64,000 bases of DNA from CAYTLW01 sp964438735 (lineage in GTDB: Bacteria > Myxococcota_A > UBA9042). The stretch's first letter is position 1, and each line of letters opens with the position of its first letter. The DNA is taken from assembly GCA_964438735.1 (NCBI GenBank), contig CAYTLW010000003.1, positions 1-64,000 on the forward strand, written 5' to 3'. Position numbers and translations under genes: made by a program. Positions 62,480 to 64,000 of this stretch are shown in pieces. Under the pieces are notes generated by a model. The model saw nothing but the letters and a program-made list of their open reading frames with translations. It searched no databases and was not told the DNA's origin.

Positions 62480-63763
62480 CTAGAACGCTTCGCGTACCCA
62501 GACCCGGAGTCGATTCCATAGCGTCCCGCGCCCCACGGTTCGCCCTCTACTGCTACCGGCGGGGCTGCGTGCATGGGAGGCTTCTTGCACCCCCCGCAGA
62601 ACCAGCCCCACCGCCGTGGCGAAGGTCGGTGCCTTCACCATGTCGTACAGACCGCCGATGATGGCCTGCCCGTTGCCATTGCCACCGCTTGGCCCCACGG
62701 TGGCTTTCGGCCTGCCGATGCGAACCGGCAGATTCAATACGTCTTCGCCCAATTCGGCCACGCCAGGCAGCAGCGCCGTGCCGCCGGTGACCACCACGCC
62801 CGAGCCCAGTACATCGGCGAAATTGGACGCCTGCACTTCGCGCTCGATGAGGCGATAGATCTCCTCCATGCGTGGCTCGATGATGTCGCACAACAGCGTG
62901 CGCTTGCGGCTGATCGGATCCCTTCCGCCCACACAGGCGACGTCGATGCTCTCGTCCGGATCGACCATGGTGGACAGCGCGCAGCCGTGCTTGAGCTTGA
63001 TGCGCTCGGCCTCGGCTTTGGGCGTGCGCAGGCCGACGGCGATGTCGCTGGTGATGTGGTCACCGCCGACAGGCAGGACCGCGGAGTGCACGATGGCGCC
63101 ATTGTGGAAGACAGCGATGTCGGTGGTGCCGCCGCCGATGTCGACCATGACGACGCCCAACTCCTTCTCGTCTTCTTCGAGGACCGCTTCGCCGGAGGCC
63201 GTCAGGTCGCTGAAGCAACGCAGCACGTGCAGACCTGCCCGCTCACAACACTGGCGCACGTTCTGCACGCCGGAGTTGAGCGCGGTGATGATGTGCACAT
63301 TGACTTGCAGGCGGACCCCCGCGATGCCAACCGCGTGCCGAATGCCGTCGTTATCGTCGACGAGGAATTCCTGCGGCACCGTGTGGATGATCTGCCGATC
63401 AGTGGGGATCTGGACCGCCTTGGCGTTGTCGATCACCCGCTGCACGTCGGATTCGCCGACCTCGCCATCCTGCACCGCGATCACGCCGCGATTGTTGAAG
63501 GACTTCAGGTGACCGCCGGACAGTCCCACATAGACCGCGTTGACCGTGCAGCCGGCCATCAACTCCGCCTCGTGTACGGCCCGCTGGATGGCGTCCATCG
63601 TCTCGTTGACGTGCACGACGACGCCCTTCTTGATGCCGTGTGAGGCGCTCATGCCAACGCCGATGATGTCGATCTGGCCATCGGCCCTGGCCTCGCCGAC
63701 GACGGCGGCGACCTTGGTGGTGCCGACGTCGAGTCCGACGATGATTTCATCCTGCCGCGCCAT
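62480..63763 (-). CDS. ftsA: Cell division protein FtsA
   Basis: A 427-residue actin-like protein that ties FtsZ to the membrane. IIVGLDVGTTKVAAVV, SASHGIKKGVVV, VVMVDIGGGTTDIAVF, PVGGDHITSDIA and VVVTGGTALLPGV are the ATPase and SHS2 signatures in order. The C-terminus ends in an amphipathic basic stretch (NRLRVWVREAF), the expected membrane-targeting helix. It follows the ftsQ-like gene by 18 bases. Confidence 0.97.
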   Translation of the reverse strand: MARQDEIIVGLDVGTTKVAAVVGEARADGQIDIIGVGMSASHGIKKGVVVHVNETMDAIQRAVHEAELMAGCTVNAVYVGLSGGHLKSFNNRGVIAVQDGEVGESDVQRVIDNAKAVQIPTDRQIIHTVPQEFLVDDNDGIRHAVGIAGVRLQVNVHIITALNSGVQNVRQCCERAGLHVLRCFSDLTASGEAVLEEDEKELGVVMVDIGGGTTDIAVFHNGAIVHSAVLPVGGDHITSDIAVGLRTPKAEAERIKLKHGCALSTMVDPDESIDVACVGGRDPISRKRTLLCDIIEPRMEEIYRLIEREVQASNFADVLGSGVVVTGGTALLPGVAELGEDVLNLPVRIGRPKATVGPSGGNGNGQAIIGGLYDMVKAPTFATAVGLVLRGVQEASHARSPAGSSRGRTVGRGTLWNRLRVWVREAF

Positions 63764-63781
63764 GGATGGTGTCCTCCTGAC

Positions 63782-64000
63782 TCAGGCCTCGGGGTCCGTG
63801 GATGGGTCGGTTGGGGGGTGATTCGTCTTGTTGCCGTTGCCCTGGGGCGGTGCCGGACGGGCCGCGCCGCCAGCGCGAGGGCGCCGAATCAAGCCTGGCA
63901 AGGCAAGCTCGGCGCCAGCGTCGACCACGTGCACAGTCGCCCGTTCGGGCCGGCGCTCGTCGTCCATCAGGGCATAGCGGAGGCGCTCGCCGCGGCGATC
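63782..64000 (-). CDS. ftsQ: Probable FtsQ, C-terminal end (runs off the window)
   Basis: Open frame entering from the window edge; the last 72 or so codons are present. The visible part reads GERLRYALMDD..PERATVHVV and then a polar Pro/Thr/Asn tail, which fits the end of the periplasmic FtsQ domain. Position directly before ftsA supports ftsQ, but too little is present for certainty. Confidence 0.55.
   Translation of the reverse strand, partial: DRRGERLRYALMDDERRPERATVHVVDAGAELALPGLIRRPRAGGAARPAPPQGNGNKTNHPPTDPSTDPEA

Overview
The window is GC-rich (well over 60% G+C), densely coded DNA of a deltaproteobacterial/Myxococcota type, from a draft assembly (one 10-N gap at 17058-17067). The assignment rests on gene style: many lipoproteins, PEGA-domain proteins, a Ser/Thr kinase with a PEGA tail, AgmX/PglI-type TonB C-terminal proteins with FHA-like N-termini, FHA-GGDEF and MepA-HEAT fusions, and zinc-ribbon membrane proteins. 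The genus cannot be named. No tRNA, rRNA, CRISPR array, insertion sequence or prophage was seen.

Layout. 128-11749 (minus) is a run of an orphan 2-oxoacid dehydrogenase E1-alpha, a very large metalloprotease/propeller/barrel protein, a large glycosidase-like lipoprotein, a TPR protein and a B12-binding radical SAM protein. 11934-16911 (plus) is an overlapping permease/ABC ATPase/uvrA operon. 17153-22525 (minus) holds a small very basic protein, BamD, a zinc-ribbon membrane protein, a serine hydrolase and an LD-carboxypeptidase. 22701-26183 (plus) encodes E1-alpha, E1-beta and E2 of a 2-oxoacid dehydrogenase complex. 26237-30569 (plus) is an ECF sigma/anti-sigma operon with a periplasmic protein, a TPR-PEGA protein and a formylglycine-generating-enzyme-like lipoprotein.

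30594-36088 (minus) is glutaredoxin, a lipoprotein, aspartokinase, a LolB-like lipoprotein, thymidylate kinase and the PEGA Ser/Thr kinase, mostly translationally coupled. 36251-38260 (plus) has a YqgF resolvase and two unknowns. Divergent lipoproteins follow, one with EF-hand-like repeats and one highly charged. 40365-51794 (minus) is GrpE, two coupled lipoproteins, FHA-GGDEF, an SDR protein, coaE and two tandem GltG/AgmX-like envelope-spanning proteins. 52205-55749 (plus) is a lipoprotein with a caspase-like pattern, ribH, nusB and a stand-alone M17 N-terminal domain. 55788-58543 (minus) is MepA-HEAT and pgsA. 58727-60422 (plus) is a domain-rearranged DsbD and L31. 60448-64000 (minus) is the ftsQ-ftsA-ftsZ end of a division cluster plus a small membrane protein.

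Housekeeping genes (uvrA, tmk, lysC, coaE, ribH, nusB, pgsA, rpmE, ftsA, ftsZ, grpE, bamD) are secure. The novelty lies in the envelope proteins between them: the tandem trans-envelope pair, the five-gene sigma operon, the protease/glycosidase pair behind a 27-bp repeat, and several proteins with altered catalytic motifs.
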